From contig NC_045436.1 of assembly GCF_002776525.5 (NCBI RefSeq), positions 165,554,756-165,618,755 on the forward strand: 64,000 nucleotides of DNA. The letters run 5' to 3'. Source of the stretch: Piliocolobus tephrosceles. Taxonomy: Eukaryota > Chordata > Mammalia > Primates > Cercopithecidae. This document shows positions 24,270 through 36,490 of the stretch, piece after piece. The translations under genes were made by a program, and so were the position numbers. Each line of letters begins with the position of its first letter. Within the stretch, counting starts at the first letter, position 1. The notes beneath the pieces are model-generated. The model made no database searches. It was not told where the DNA came from and worked only from the letters and a program-made list of their open reading frames with translations.

Positions 24270-24535
24270 AATAATATAACTATATTTATTAAGCAATGTT
24301 CATGTTGCAAACACTGGGCTGGTTACCTTATATATTTTAGCTTCTTTAATTTTCACAGCAATCCTTTGACTTGGAGACCATTTTTATCCTTGATTTATAG
24401 TGAAGAAAATTGAGGTTTACAGGAATTCATTCAGTTGGCCATGTTCATGCAGCTAGCAAGTAGCAAAGTAGGCACTAGAATTCCAGTTCAATCCCAAACT
24501 CTGTTTCACAAACATTGTGATACCCTACCTTTCAA
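24270..24535 (+). repeat. MIR element, near full length
   Basis: The conserved MIR blocks appear in order: 'aaacactgggctggttacct', 'tttaattttcacagcaatcc', 'agtgaagaaaattgaggttt', 'atgcagctagcaagtagcaa', then 'attccagttcaatcccaaac'. Confidence 0.8.
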
Positions 24536-25296
24536 ATTCTATGATTTGAGTACACCATGCAATGACTTGTTCTATATATAATGAAGACAAAGATGTATTG
24601 GGGGAGGAAAGAGTGCAGTGGTTTAAAGTCACATTTGAATATTAAATATGTAAGATACTTGAGCAAGAACAAAAGAGAATATGCTGATAATAGAAAAATG
24701 ATAGTGGGAAAAGTGAAGCAAAAGTTAGTTAATACTCAATGCAGGTTAAAAATATATTAATATCAAAACACCCAAAGGAAAATACACAGTAAAAATTTGA
24801 ATAGTTTTATGAGTTTCAAACAAATTTTTAAATTGTTGATTTCCTTTAACCATTGAGGAGAAGGAAATACAGTTGTAAATGATTTTGAATGGCCTAATCT
24901 TTTGACTCTACTAAGTCTAATATTGTGCATCTTGGATTTTCACAGAAGAAAAGAAAAATCTTTCTGGGTTACTTGGAAGGAAAGGAAAGGAACTTCTCAC
25001 ACCTCCTGCAGGCTTCTTCTGCTAGATTGAAAAAGGTTGACCTTCCTCCTACAGGGTCATAGTATCAGGCTAAAATTACAAAGAAATGTACTCTAGTCTA
25101 ATAGAAACTCAAAATAAATATTTTCAAATCCCAAAGCTAAATATTTTATATTGTAGATAAAAATCAACTCTGATTAACAGAGGCAGTTCATAACCACTAT
25201 TGAAAAAATATAGTTCAAAGTAAATGCCTCCCTGATAGCCAAAAAGCCATTTTATCATACAAAGAGTCTCATTAGTATCTTAGTACAAGAGGTATA

Positions 25297-25672
25297 AAAC
25301 TTTTTCTGTCAATAACCAGCTAGTAAGTAAGCACTTTAGGCTTCATGGGCCAATAGGCAAAAAATCAAGACCATTATGTACATGCATAATCTATTAAAGA
25401 GAGAAAACACATTTCCACAAATGTCTTACTGATGTAATTAAAAACATAACAATTGATTATAATTTTGGGGTCAGACATGTCTACTAATGAGAATTATGGA
25501 ATTTGGAGGAGAAGGATAACATTTTATTTAATTAGGTGTCAAAGTAAGTGTTTCAAATGGATTGCAAAGTTTCATATTTTATAAGCCATGTTTAGCTTAC
25601 TAACTGTTCAAAAACATGGAATGGGTCCAATTTGGCCTGCTGCCTGTATTTTGTAGATCTCTGCCTTTGTCC
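25297..25672. mobile_element. Divergent hAT-type DNA transposon (MER family)
   Basis: The left end 'agctagtaagtaagcacttt' with 'aggcttcatgggccaatagg' and the right end 'ccaatttggcctgctgcctg' match the two ends of a common MER-class hAT element. The middle is highly diverged. Subfamily not assigned. Confidence 0.5.
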
Positions 25673-25964
25673 AAAGATGTGATTATCAATGTACGAGATC
25701 ATAGTTTGCTAAGGGGTTATGTTAATATTCAAAGGGATGCTGTAAAGATAAGAGTTCTGAGCTCCAAAGTGGCTGCTCTGTGACAAACAGTAAATGTCTT
25801 CCTCAGTATTATCTATCAGCTCTCCCTGTTTCTGCAGCTCTGAAGTGCAATTCTGCAAAAGCATTTAAAGAAAATTTAAATCCATTTCATTTTAATATGA
25901 AATAAATTAGTACAAGATATGCTGCATATCCATTTCTTGCATGTGAGCTATGCTTATCGGTTGA

Positions 25965-26235
25965 ACCAGATGGTCCTCATGTATAAAATGGAGATAACAA
26001 TAAGTAACATTTATTAAGTATTTATTGTGTGCAGGCATTATCCCGACTGTTTTCTTTTATTTTCCCATTTAATCTTCCTTGAAAACTGCATTACCTTTGA
26101 GATGAGAAAGTTGAGGGACAGAAGGGTTGAAGTTAAGTAACTTGGTTAAGGCGTCCAGCTAGGATAGGGTAGAGCTAGAATCTAAACCCAGGAAACCATG
26201 GATCAGAGCACTGGAACGCTCACTAATTCATGAAT
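25965..26235 (+). repeat. MIR element, near full length
   Basis: 'tattgtgtgcaggcattatc', 'ttacctttgagatgagaaag', 'taagtaacttggttaaggcg' and 'gctagaatctaaacccagga' follow the MIR consensus. Confidence 0.8.
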
Positions 26236-28686
26236 CAAAGGAAATGTTTGATAATAAAATGAAAACAGTGTATGTGAATGAATTAAACAAACTGTAAAAT
26301 AAAGTATCAACATTTCTATTTGCATTATGATTATTATTTTAAATTGAAGATAGTGAAAGCAAAAATTGTATACATTTAGTCAAGAATCACTGCACTGAAT
26401 ATAATGACTTCAGCCAACTCTTCTTATCCCTTTCTTTCCATATTAATAGGATTATTTCATTTCTCTTTCAAGATCTGATATACGCTCTCCTTAGTTACGT
26501 AAAACCAAAGGAATATTTTTCCCACCAAAACATGGAAATTCTAAAATGTCTGAGAATTTAAGAAAAACCATTATAGGAAGAAGAATCTCCAAATACACAC
26601 AGAGAAGTTTAACTTTTCAGTAAATACAATAACTTCATGTCTTGTTAACAAGGGATATCTTGTTTTGTGAGAAGAATCAATTCATAAAGCTGTGCTTTCT
26701 TTATTGTAATTGTAAAATAACACAACTGAAAAATGTTTCTAAGTATGATTCCCCAGAAATGCCATGAGAAATTATGAAAAATGAAATGTGATTTATAATG
26801 ACATTTGAAAAAAGTGTATACATTAAAGTAACTTTTAAAAACTTTTTCATTCATTCCAAATTGCTTTATTTTGTGATTAAAGTAGATAATATAGCTGTAA
26901 GTCTATTCAGGATCACAGTCATAACTTTTTTTTTTTTTGCCTATACGTGGGCACACATTTGAACAGTTGTGTATGTGATTCACTTACATATATTGCCTTC
27001 CTTGGTGACATCACAAGGATTTTATTAATTTTAATTTTTCTTTCCTAAACTGTCATATTTGGAAAATAAAACATTGTGTATTATCTACCTAAAAGTAATT
27101 GCCAAGATTAAAATAAGTAAATTAGTAAATGCACTTGGAAAGCTCAGTTCTGGAACAAGATGCCATAGCTCATGTTTCCATGCTGCATCCTTCTATCTAT
27201 GACTGAATGCCCTGGAAATAATTCAGAACATAATGATAATAGGACTCAAACAGCTGAGAAGAAGAAATACTGAGTAGGGAGCTTGTGAGTATAGAGTGAG
27301 TTCCCTGAGTTTTCTTTCTATCTCCCATAGTGCTAGGAGCGAACAAGTCCAAGAGAGACCTGGTGAGGAGCCCAGCACCTTCTCCATATGTAAGAGACTA
27401 GCTGTTTAACATCTATCTCAAATAGCAGCTTCGAAGTTCCCATAGTCCCAGCCCAGTGTCTCCCTGCCTTCCATTCCGTGTCATAAAGAGACCTAGGCCC
27501 AGTTCTTATAGCTCTCCACTGCCCCTCCCCTACCCTCTGGAAGAAGATAACCTCGGATATTTCTTCTGACCCTGCAGGCAGCACCAATAGGAATTGAGCA
27601 GGGGCTCCAGCAGAACCAGGATAGCAATTCCAAACTAGACTGCCATTGGTCACTTAATTCCAAAACTAAACTGTCATTGGAATTAAAGCCTACAGAAGTA
27701 GGCCACAGCCTACATGCTAAACCTAAAAATGGTGAGTACAATCAAAAATAGAAGGTTTAAATAGGAGCAGAAGTCTCCTAACATAGTAACCAAAATGTCC
27801 AAGATATAATAGAAAAATCACTTGTTGTACCAAGAACCTAGAAAATTCACAACCTGAATGAGAAAAGACAATCAGGTGATGTTCAACTGATGCCAATTGG
27901 ATGTTGGAAGAGGATATCAAGTCATTGTCTGATTAAAAAAAATATATAAGATAATTTGTCTTACCAGAAGAACTATCCTAAGAAAATGGCTAAAGGAAGT
28001 TCTCTAAGACAAAAGGAAATGATAAAATAAGGAATCTTGGAACAACAGGAGGGAAAAGAATAGATTGCATACATATATAAATAAATACAATATACTTTCC
28101 TTCTCTTGTGCTTTCTAAATTATGTTTGATGGTTGAAGCAAAATAATAACAGCACCTTTGTGGTTCTTAATTTATGTAGAAGAGATATTGAAGACAATTT
28201 TAAACAGATGAGAGTCAAGGGGTGGAAAGGGAGGTCAAGTGTCCACATTTCACTCAGTCTGGCAGGATATCAACATTATTAGACTGTGATAAGTTACATA
28301 TATACAATGTATGCTTAGAACAACCACTAAAAGAACTTGTACAAAGAGACACACTGAAAGACACTAGAGATAAATCAAAATGGAATGCTAAAAGATGTTC
28401 AAATAACTCACACAAGTCCAGACAAATTTAAACAGAGAATGGAAACCACAGAGAAAAGTAGAAAACAAATAATTAAATGGCAAACTTAAGCCTTAACATA
28501 TACATTTTTACATTAAACGTAAGTGATCTAAGTGCAACAATTAAAAAAATAGATTGGCAGAGATTAAAAGCCATGACCAAACTCTATATTGGCTATAAGA
28601 AACTCACCAAAAATACAATATAGGTAAGTAGAAAGTAAAATGACGAAAAATATAAACCATACAAACATTAATTAAAAGAAGGCAGG

Positions 28687-28984
28687 TTGGAAGCCAAGGT
28701 GGGTGGATCACTTGAGTTCATGAGTTCGAGACCAGCCTAGTCAACACGGTTAAACCCCACCTCTACTAAAAAAAAAAAAGTTAGCTAGATGTGGTGGCAC
28801 AGGCCTGTAGTCCCAGCTACTCGAGTGGTTGAGGTAGGAAAATCGATTGAACCCAGGAAGTAGAGGTTGCAGTGAGCTTAGATCGCACCACTGCACTCCA
28901 GCCTGGGTGACAGAGTGAGATTCTGTCTCAAAAAAGAAAAACAAAGAAAGAAAGGAAAAGAAAAGAAAAAGAAAAAGAAAAAAC
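28687..28984 (+). mobile_element. AluS-like, 5' truncated, with A-rich tail
   Basis: It begins inside the left monomer ('aagccaaggtgggtggatca'), includes the right monomer ('tgcactccagcctgggtgac') and ends in a GA-rich poly(A) derivative (28,931-28,984). Inserted into the L1M described above. Confidence 0.9.
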
Positions 28985-29257
28985 AAGGAAGGTAGCTACA
29001 GAAAGGAATATTACATAATGATAAAAAAAAAAAGGTCAATCCATGAAGTAAACTTGACACTTTAAAATGCGTATGCGTTATTATAGAGGCAGAAATAGAT
29101 TAGTGTTTGAAAAAGGCTAGGGACATGCATTGGGGAGAGTAGGTGTGACTGAAAGTGGGTAGCATGAGGGCACCTTGCGGGATGATACAGATACATTTCT
29201 TGATTGCGGTAGTGGTTACATGAAACTACACATGTGATATAATTGCACAGAGCTATA

Positions 29258-29288
29258 CACACACATACACACACACCCCACACACACA
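29258..29288. repeat. (CA)n microsatellite, interrupted
   Basis: CACACA runs broken by 'cacccca' within the L1 3' UTR. Confidence 0.75.
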
Positions 29289-30367
29289 AATGAATTCATG
29301 TACAACTAGCAAAATCTGAATTAACTCTGTGGATTGTACCAATATCAATATTCTGGTTTGGATATTGTATGCTTGTTAACATCAGAAAAAGCTAAGTGAT
29401 GAGTGCATGGGACCTCCCTGTACATTTCTTTGCAACTTCCTGTGAATTAAAAAAATTTTTTCAATTAAAAAGTTAAACAACCAAGCACCTAAATTTGTAC
29501 ACTTTAGGGGTAAAACTTAATTGAAATCACCAGACAAACTAAAAGGTGTTATTCCTAAACCCTGTGGAGGGCTAAAGATTGCTGCATGGATACTGAGGGA
29601 TGGGGAAGGAAAAGTCCTTAAGGATTCATAAGTATGGGCTTTGGGTTATGAGCTGTGAGGGAGGGGTAAGGAAGATCCAGAGAGGGGAACTATTTGTAGA
29701 GAAGTGGGAAGATTGCGATATGAAGGTGGCAGTAATTGGAGGAAGGGGATAAGAATTTGAGGAGTGTATGAGTGTGTATATATAAGAGAAGAACTTCACA
29801 GGGATTTCCAGAAGGGAAAAAGGATATTGACCATTATGAGTGAGAGTATGGGAACCAGAAGCATGCTGTGAGACCTAAAGGAAACATATGCACAAAGAAA
29901 TAAACAAGAAAGCAAGCTGTGGTTCAGTCATGGGGAGGAGGAGGAATTTTACAGATGGACCAACAGCTTTCAGTGAGAATGTATCTTTAGCTAGGACTCC
30001 TCACATCTAGAGGTTATTCCTTAAACATTCCCAATTAGCTGGGGGACTTGGGCAGGTCATTTACAGTAGCTGAATGTCTGGCTCTTGATCTATAAATAAT
30101 GAGGATGCTTATATAATTGCTAATGTCGTTCAAGTTATGACAGTCTATGATTTTATTGCCACTATATGGAACAAAGAAGCAAAATATTTTAGATGCTTTC
30201 TTTATTTGAATGTTGATGATAACAAAGAGTAAAATGTCTTTGATGGTTTGGGAGTTCTCACTTCAGGCAAAGCAAAACATATACAAATGCTTAGTTGAGG
30301 AAAGATAGTGGGAACTACTAAAAAGAAAAAGAAGAGGGAAAATCCCTACATTCCTAGTTCTTTAAAA

Positions 30368-30640
30368 AGAAATCCTGGGCAACATGGTGAAATCCCATCT
30401 CTACCAAAAAAAAAATAAAAATAAAAATACAAAAATTAGTTGAGCATGGTGGTGCATACCTGTAGTTCCAGCTCCTCTGGAGGCTGAAGTGGGAGGATTG
30501 CTTGAGCCCAGGAGGTCAAGGCTGCAATGAGCACTGATTGTACCACTGTACTCCAGACTGGGTCACAGAGAAAAACCCTGTCTCTAAAAAAAAAAAAAAA
30601 AAAAAAGAAAAGAAAGAAAGAAAGAAAAAGAAAGAAGAAA
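30368..30640 (+). mobile_element. AluJ-like, 5' truncated
   Basis: It starts at 'cctgggcaacatggtgaaat' (middle of the left monomer), has an old right monomer ('tactccagactgggtcacag'), an expanded middle A-rich linker, and an A-rich tail degraded to AAAG units. Confidence 0.9.
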
Positions 30641-30699
30641 ATGTATCTGAATTAAAAGTATTAGTTTCATGGTGCAAAAGAGCAATGTTTAATGACACT

Positions 30700-30840
30700 T
30701 TCATATATATTTTATAATTTCATCTTCATCAGAATAAGGATGTAAGGCAGTAATTATTATTCCCACATTTCAGTAGAGAAAGCTGAGATTCATACAAGTT
30801 AAGGACCTACATTAAGTAACAGAAGTAGTTATAGGCAACG
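30700..30840 (+). repeat. MIR fragment
   Basis: 'tttcatcttcatcagaataa', 'ttattattcccacatttcag' and 'aaagctgagattcatacaag' follow the central MIR. Confidence 0.6.
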
Positions 30841-30899
30841 TCAAGAAGGCTGGTCAACTCTCCTAATTTCTGTAATAGTTTGAACAATTTCCAAACAGG

Positions 30900-31766
30900 C
30901 TGGAATACACAAAAACAATGCTAGTCCATTACAGGATATTACTAAACACCTAGTAGAACATCTAAAATGAAAAATAGTGGCAATAAAGTGTTTGGCAAGG
31001 ATATACAAAAACTGGATGTATACATCGCTCATGGAAATTTAAAGTGGTATAGCTACTATGAAAAAATAATTTGTCATGTTCATAAAATAATAACTCTAAA
31101 TATACACAGACTATACATTCCAGTAATCACATTCTTGTATATTCATCCCAGAAAAATGAGAATTTATGTCCACACGAAATTCTGTACATACATTTTTGTG
31201 GCAGCTTTATTTGTAATAGCCCAAACTGCAAGCAGACAAAATGGCTTACAACAGGTGAAGAGTTAAACAATTTGTGGTACATCTATACCATGGCATACTA
31301 CTCAGCAATAAAAAGGAACAACATATTGATAAACACAGCAACATGGATGCATCTAAAAACACATTATGTCCAGCAAAAAAAAATTAGTCTCAAAAAGCCA
31401 CACATTCTATGGTTCCATTTAAAAAACTTTCTCAGAATGACGAAACTACAGAGGTGGAGAACAAACTGATGCTTATCAAATGTTGGGACGGGGAGGGGGA
31501 AAGGTGCAGATGAGACTATGTAGGGAGAGCACAAGGCAGAGCTTTGTGGTAATGGAATACTTCTGTGTCTTGTTTAGCATAAAACTATAGACGCACACTG
31601 TACTGAATGTGTTGGTGTCTTTTGATATTATAGCATACGGGTTTTGATATTGTATTATAATTATGTAAGTAATCATTGGGGAAAACTGGCGAAGCACACC
31701 CAGTATCTCTTTGTACTACCTTTGAACATTTCTGTGGGTCAATAATGATTTCAAAATAAAAAAGAT
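30900..31766 (+). mobile_element. L1M 3' fragment (ORF2 end and 3' UTR)
   Basis: The ORF2-derived part is recognisable by 'gtacatctataccatggcat' and 'actcagcaataaaaaggaac'. The 3' UTR follows and ends 'aataatgatttcaaaataaa'. A residual 99-codon frame at 30,967-31,266 is decayed reverse-transcriptase C-terminal sequence. The last 100 bp are shared with 34,482-34,654 (see findings). Confidence 0.8.
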
Positions 31767-31794
31767 AAAACCAAACAATATTAATGTCTAGAAC

Positions 31795-32045
31795 AGGCTA
31801 TAGTATAGTAGTTAAGGGCACTGACTTTGCAGTTGATTTGCCTAAGTTTGAATCCAAGTTATACAACATAATAGTTTTATGGCAGTGACTTAAATCGGCC
31901 TCAATTTTCCTATCTCTAATAATGGGACCAGAACAGTACCTACTTTATGGGATCGTTGTGATGCTTAAATGAATTAATATAAGTAAGTTGCTTAGAGTGG
32001 TACCCAGCACCTAAAAAACTCTCACTAAATGTTATCTATAGGTAA
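31795..32045 (+). repeat. MIR element
   Basis: 'tagtatagtagttaagggca', 'aagtttgaatccaagttata', 'cctcaattttcctatctcta' and 'gtacctactttatgggatcg' follow MIR in order. Confidence 0.8.
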
Positions 32046-32479
32046 ATTTTATATTATGGCTCTGGTGAATCTTATAAATGCTATTGTTTCTCTATTTTCT
32101 TTTAGTACTAGGAAGCAAAAAGCTAAATTTTGGACATATTGTTAGATATTGTGTAAAAATTCACATTTCTGCATGCTAAGCATATGACAGTCTTAACTTT
32201 ATTTTCCTAAAAAAGTTTCCTAATAAATGTTGGCTATTTCTCAACTCATCTTTTTCTAACTGATTTCACTTTATAAATTTTGACACACATTTCTGAATTA
32301 TTTGTGGAAATAAGACAGGATCTTAATAATCAAAAATAAAAAATTTAGAGAGTTTAAAAGACGAAAACTAGTAATTCAGTAAAAGTTAAATACCCCTCTT
32401 CCCTCCTGGTACAATAGAGGTGACTTAGAAACCAGGAATTTTCAGTAGATGGTAGTGTCAAGGTACTGTTACTTCCCAC

Positions 32480-32890
32480 CAAAATTCTTGTCTGCCTCTT
32501 ATTGGGTGAACAGAGAGATTACACAGCGCAGACTCCCTCAATTACGTGCAGCTGCGTGACTCAGTTCCTGCCAGTGGCTATGCCATTTCCGGGCTATGCC
32601 TTAGGGTGATGTCCATGCCTGCTTCCTGCTCTTTTCCCCTTCCTGCCAGGTGGAACTCATGCAACTTTGTTCAGGCAGATAATGAAGATGCTCTAGTGGA
32701 TGATGAAATAATGTAAGAGAAGAACCCTGGATCCTAGAAGGTCTGGGTGCAGCAAAACTATCCACATGACCTGGAATGGCCACCTTGGAATTTATGTGAG
32801 AGAAAGAAGATAATGTGTTATACTCAAGCTGCTGTGTTTTGATGTGTCTTTGTTATAGAAACGTAGCCTTTTATGCTAACTAATGGAAAG
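32480..32890 (+). repeat. Old LTR-like interspersed repeat, family not assigned
   Basis: 'gtgactcagttcctgccagt', 'gacctggaatggccaccttg' and a tail 'gctgctgtgttttgatgtgt' resemble a common mammalian LTR/MER class whose name I cannot fix. Related-looking stretches occur near 44,020-44,390 and 57,870-58,150. Confidence 0.4.
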
Positions 32891-33003
32891 CATCCTGTAG
32901 ACAGTCTGACTACTTGGACAATCCCTCTTTGCACTATAGAAAAAGTTATTTAGCATGCATTTTAAAATTAGTCACCAAAATCAAGATTTTTGTTTTCCCC
33001 CAT

Positions 33004-33296
33004 TTTTTTTTTTTTTTTTTTTTTTGAGACTAAGTCTCGCTCTGTCCCCCTGGCTGGAGTGCAGTGGCGCGATCTCCGCTCACTGAAAGCTCTGCCTCCT
33101 GGTTTCCTGCCATTCTCCTGCCTCAGCCTCCCGAGTAGCTGGGACTACAGGCGCCCGCAACCGCGCCCAGATAATTTTTTTTGTATTTTTAGTAGAGACG
33201 GGGTTTCACCGTGGTCTCGATCACCTGACCTTGTGATCCGCCCGCCTCGGCCTCCCAAAGTGCTAGGATTACAGGCGTAGCCACCGCGCCCGGCCG
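33004..33296 (-). mobile_element. AluY-like, antisense
   Basis: The T-run at 33,004-33,025 is the poly(A) tail on the minus strand. Both monomers follow, ending 'ccaccgcgcccggcc'. A short deletion removes the segment between 'tttcaccgtg' and 'gtctcgatca'. Confidence 0.95.
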
Positions 33297-33679
33297 TTTT
33301 CCCCAAATTTATGTTAGAGTCTAAAGCGTCTATGCAGCTATGAGCAGTGATAGTATGGAGAAATGTAAGGAACCAGACTATAAAAGTAGATGAAAGCCAT
33401 ATTTACCTCTATCCCTGTCAAAGCCTTTGAAATGATAACAACACTCACTCATGGGTAACTGAAACTCATTAACTGCAGGATTAAATAAGTAGAAAAATAA
33501 ATGTTTGCCTATGGTGGAACAGGGAAGAAAACACATACACACACACAATCTCACACATACATACAATTTGGGGCAGCAATTGTAGATTTCCTTAAATGTA
33601 CTGGCATAGCGGTTTCAACCTTTGTTGTACACTGAAATGGTGTGAAAGTTCAAAAAATAGTGATGTCTCTATTCCATCC

Positions 33680-34331
33680 TGTATCAGGGTCCTCTAGAGC
33701 AACAGAACCAATGGAAAAAACATGTGTAATATATTTTATTAATATTACATCAATAATTATCGTTAGATTATTGTATAGATTATAATATATATTTATATCA
33801 TAGTATCACAATTATACAATTATAAAATATAATTAATATTTATACCATACGATTATAATTAATATTTACACTATATATATAGTATCTGTATACTATATAT
33901 ATGTGCAGAGAAAGATTTTATGAGGGCTGACAAGTACCAAGATCTACAGTCAGCAATCTGGAGACTCTGGAGAACTGATGGGGTGTAGTTTCAGTCCAGA
34001 AGCTAGCGGGCTAGAGATCCAGGAAGAGGCGATGTTTCAGTGTGAGCCTTAAGGCAGGAGGAAACATGTCCCAGCCTAAAGTCAGGCAGAAGGAAGTTCC
34101 ACTATTCAGGGAAGTCAGCCTTTTTTTTTTTTTTTTCCTATTCAAAAATAGAATGTCAGCTGATTGGATGAGGACTACCCACTCAGGGATAACAATCTAT
34201 TTTACTTAGTCTGTCAACTCAAATTTTAAGTTAATCTAAAAACACCATCACAGACACACCCAGAATAGTGTTTGACCAAATATCTAGGCACCTCATAGCC
34301 CAGTCAAGTTGACACATGAAATTAACCATCA
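33680..34331 (-). mobile_element. ERVL-type (MLT2-like) solo LTR, antisense, with AT expansion
   Basis: The right part carries 'accatcacagacacacccag', 'gtttgaccaaatatctaggc' and 'cagtcaagttgacacatgaa', which are the reverse complement of an MLT2-type LTR start. The left end 'tgtatcagggtcctctagag' is its 3' end. An AT-rich simple repeat (33,720-33,905) and a T-run (34,121-34,136) lie inside. It is non-coding LTR only, with no internal retroviral genes. Confidence 0.6.
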
Positions 34332-34481
34332 TGAACAGAAGGTGCATCGATCCAGGGTATGTTCAGGGCATCAAAATTTTGAAAGCTCCCTATATAATCT
34401 GATGTGAAGCCGAGTTTGAGGACCACTATCCAAGAGAGTGTGCTCCTTCTAGAAGACTGAGGGGCTGTGGGAATTGACACT

Positions 34482-34654
34482 AAGTAACCATTGGGGAAAA
34501 CTGGGTGAAGCACACACAGGATACCTTTGTACTACCTTTGAAAATTCATGTGGATTAATAATGATTTCAAACTAAAAAAGAGAAAAACAAACAATATTAA
34601 TGTCTAGAAGGGGCTACAATATGGTAGTTAAGGGCACTGATTTTGCAGTTGGTT
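34482..34654 (+). repeat. Local duplicate of the L1-tail/MIR-head junction at 31,664-31,840
   Basis: It shares in order 'ttggggaaaactgg', 'ctttgtactacctttgaa', 'taatgatttcaaa', 'aacaatattaatgtctaga' and 'gtagttaagggcactga' with the earlier copy, at roughly 85-90% by eye. It contains both the end of an L1 and the beginning of a MIR. Confidence 0.85.
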
Positions 34655-34886
34655 TAAGTAGGGTTCTTCAAGTAAACAGAGTATTTCCCAGCCCTGAAAT
34701 TACTGAGCACTGTGGTATCGGTATAGTAAATTTTCATAATATATAGAGACAAATATCGAATTTCCTCTTCCATTTTTGCAGTCCACGGAGCAAGACAGAA
34801 ATAAGTCATGGGAGAAAATGAACAAACCAATATACCATTCATAACAAAAGAGTTAAATAAAACCCTATTCAATACTTATTTTCTTT

Positions 34887-35047
34887 TAATATAATATATG
34901 ATTTAACTTTAGAAGTACAGCAGGAACCAAACAATAACCTTTTACCCCAGGACTAGTTAAAAGTTTTTTTTTTTAGTATAATGCATTATTTAACTGTGGA
35001 AATACAGCAGGAACCAAATACAAACCCTTTACTTCAGAACCAGTTAA
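34887..35047. repeat. Imperfect tandem duplication, about 75-bp unit, two copies
   Basis: Copies at about 34,887-34,961 and 34,975-35,047 share 'tacagcaggaaccaaa' and an end like 'ccagttaa', separated by a T-run. Confidence 0.8.
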
Positions 35048-36189
35048 GTGAATAAATATTGCTTGCTTTTCCCTCTTATGGGAAAAAAGAGACTGTGAAA
35101 TAATTTGATTTACTAAGACCAGCAATCAAATCTAAATATAAGTCAAGAGTCTTTTCTAAAAATAACCCTTAAAACATTATTTTGTGTTCAGGAATGTATA
35201 CCATTGCTTTTATTTAAGAAAATGTCAGTTTGAGGATTTTACGTATATGCTTATATCTGATAAGTACATCTGATGTATGTGGATATATACACACATATAT
35301 ATGTACATCTATACATATGTCATATATATTTCTGATTGTGAATGATAGTTGATATTTTGATATTTATGCTTTTTGCCTAGTCAATATGTTTGTTAATTTA
35401 TAGTGATGTATTTTTTCATGTAATTATCTGTTTTCTAATTCTATGAACTTAATAGAATTATCTATAGATGATAGTTTTATAAATTTAATCTAATATTATT
35501 TAGATTTGCAAAGATATGACAGTATAGATATTTATCTTTCTTCAGTGGTTATATATATTTATTTTTATTTTTATTTACAGATTAAAACCTATTAACTTTC
35601 ACAACTTAGGTAAGGAATGTGAAGAAGTAATCCTGATAGTGTTTAAAAACCTTCTTTTTAAACTCTATTATAATCTCATAAAAGATAGATTCATAAATTG
35701 AAACGTGCATAATTGGCAATTAAAATCTGTAGAACAATGTTGTCTCTCTGTATTGTTAGAATTAAGTTCCAGCTGTTTTGAGAAAGCAACCAAAAGATTG
35801 AGAGAAACTGCCAAATATCCTGGGGAGAAATTAGCTACATTAGCTTTCATTATTCCAAAATCATTATGCCACCTGCAGTAACTGTAAATACTGTAGATGG
35901 GGTAAAATATCTCGAATTTAAGAGTTCATCTGCTTTTCACAGGGCGAGGTATCACATGGTTCTGAATCTCAATCTCATCATAGGGCCAACAAATTAAGTT
36001 CAAAAATAATTTGACCTAATAGTCACAATTCAAAATGTTTCTTGGCCAGGTTAACAATTAAGCAAATGTCTCTAATATTCATTTCATTTGGAGAAATATT
36101 TCATTTTTATTAACGAAATTGATGTTTGGTGTCATTATAGCAATCAGAAAAGTCTACATTATAATGTAGTAATAAATAACTTTCATCTC

Positions 36190-36490
36190 TTTATGGCTTA
36201 TAGCAACAACAGTTATTTGCCTCATCTATCTGTCTGTTGGTAGTTGGCTGAAGCTCTAACTCAAGGTTCTCTCGACCTAAGGCTGATGAAGCAGTCACTA
36301 CCCCAAACATTGTTTGTTATCATGGAGTCTCACACGGCAATGAAAAGCTCCATCCTGGAAGTGGCATTCCTTTCATCATAACCCACTGGCCAAATCTGAT
36401 CACATGGGCCACTCCACTTCAGGTGGGACAAGAGGACAAGTGCTACCATTTGCCCAGGAGGCTGAAAGCTGGAAATTGTTGGTGGACAGC
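36190..36490 (-). repeat. Possible MLT1-type MaLR LTR, antisense
   Basis: 'tatggcttatagcaacaaca', 'ctggccaaatctgatcacat' and 'gggccactccacttcaggtg' are in the order of a reversed MLT1-like LTR. Strongly diverged. Confidence 0.4.

Larger units (their letters stand above)
20216..27149. other. Upstream intergenic DNA with only ancient repeats
   Basis: No coding exon is recognised. A CRE-like palindrome lies at 20,759-20,768 and a 14-bp palindrome at 20,607-20,620. MIR, L2 and hAT fragments are listed separately, a 26-base A-run sits at 22,272-22,297, and the rest appears unique. No Alu or L1 is visible. Confidence 0.75.
27150..29475 (+). mobile_element. Ancient L1M element, interrupted by an Alu
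   Basis: The block at 27,780-27,940 resembles 5' L1M sequence, 28,270-28,670 resembles early ORF2 ('ataagaaactcacc' context), and 29,100-29,475 is an L1M 3' UTR ending 'tgcaacttcctgtgaatt' and an A-rich tail. The body is full of stops and deletions and cannot be mobile. An Alu at 28,687-28,984 splits it, and L1 sequence resumes at about 28,990 ('attacataatgataaaa'). Confidence 0.75.

Noticed and set aside
30967..31266. 99-codon frame as a possible gene
   Set aside because: It lies within L1 ORF2 sequence and is a decayed reverse-transcriptase remnant.
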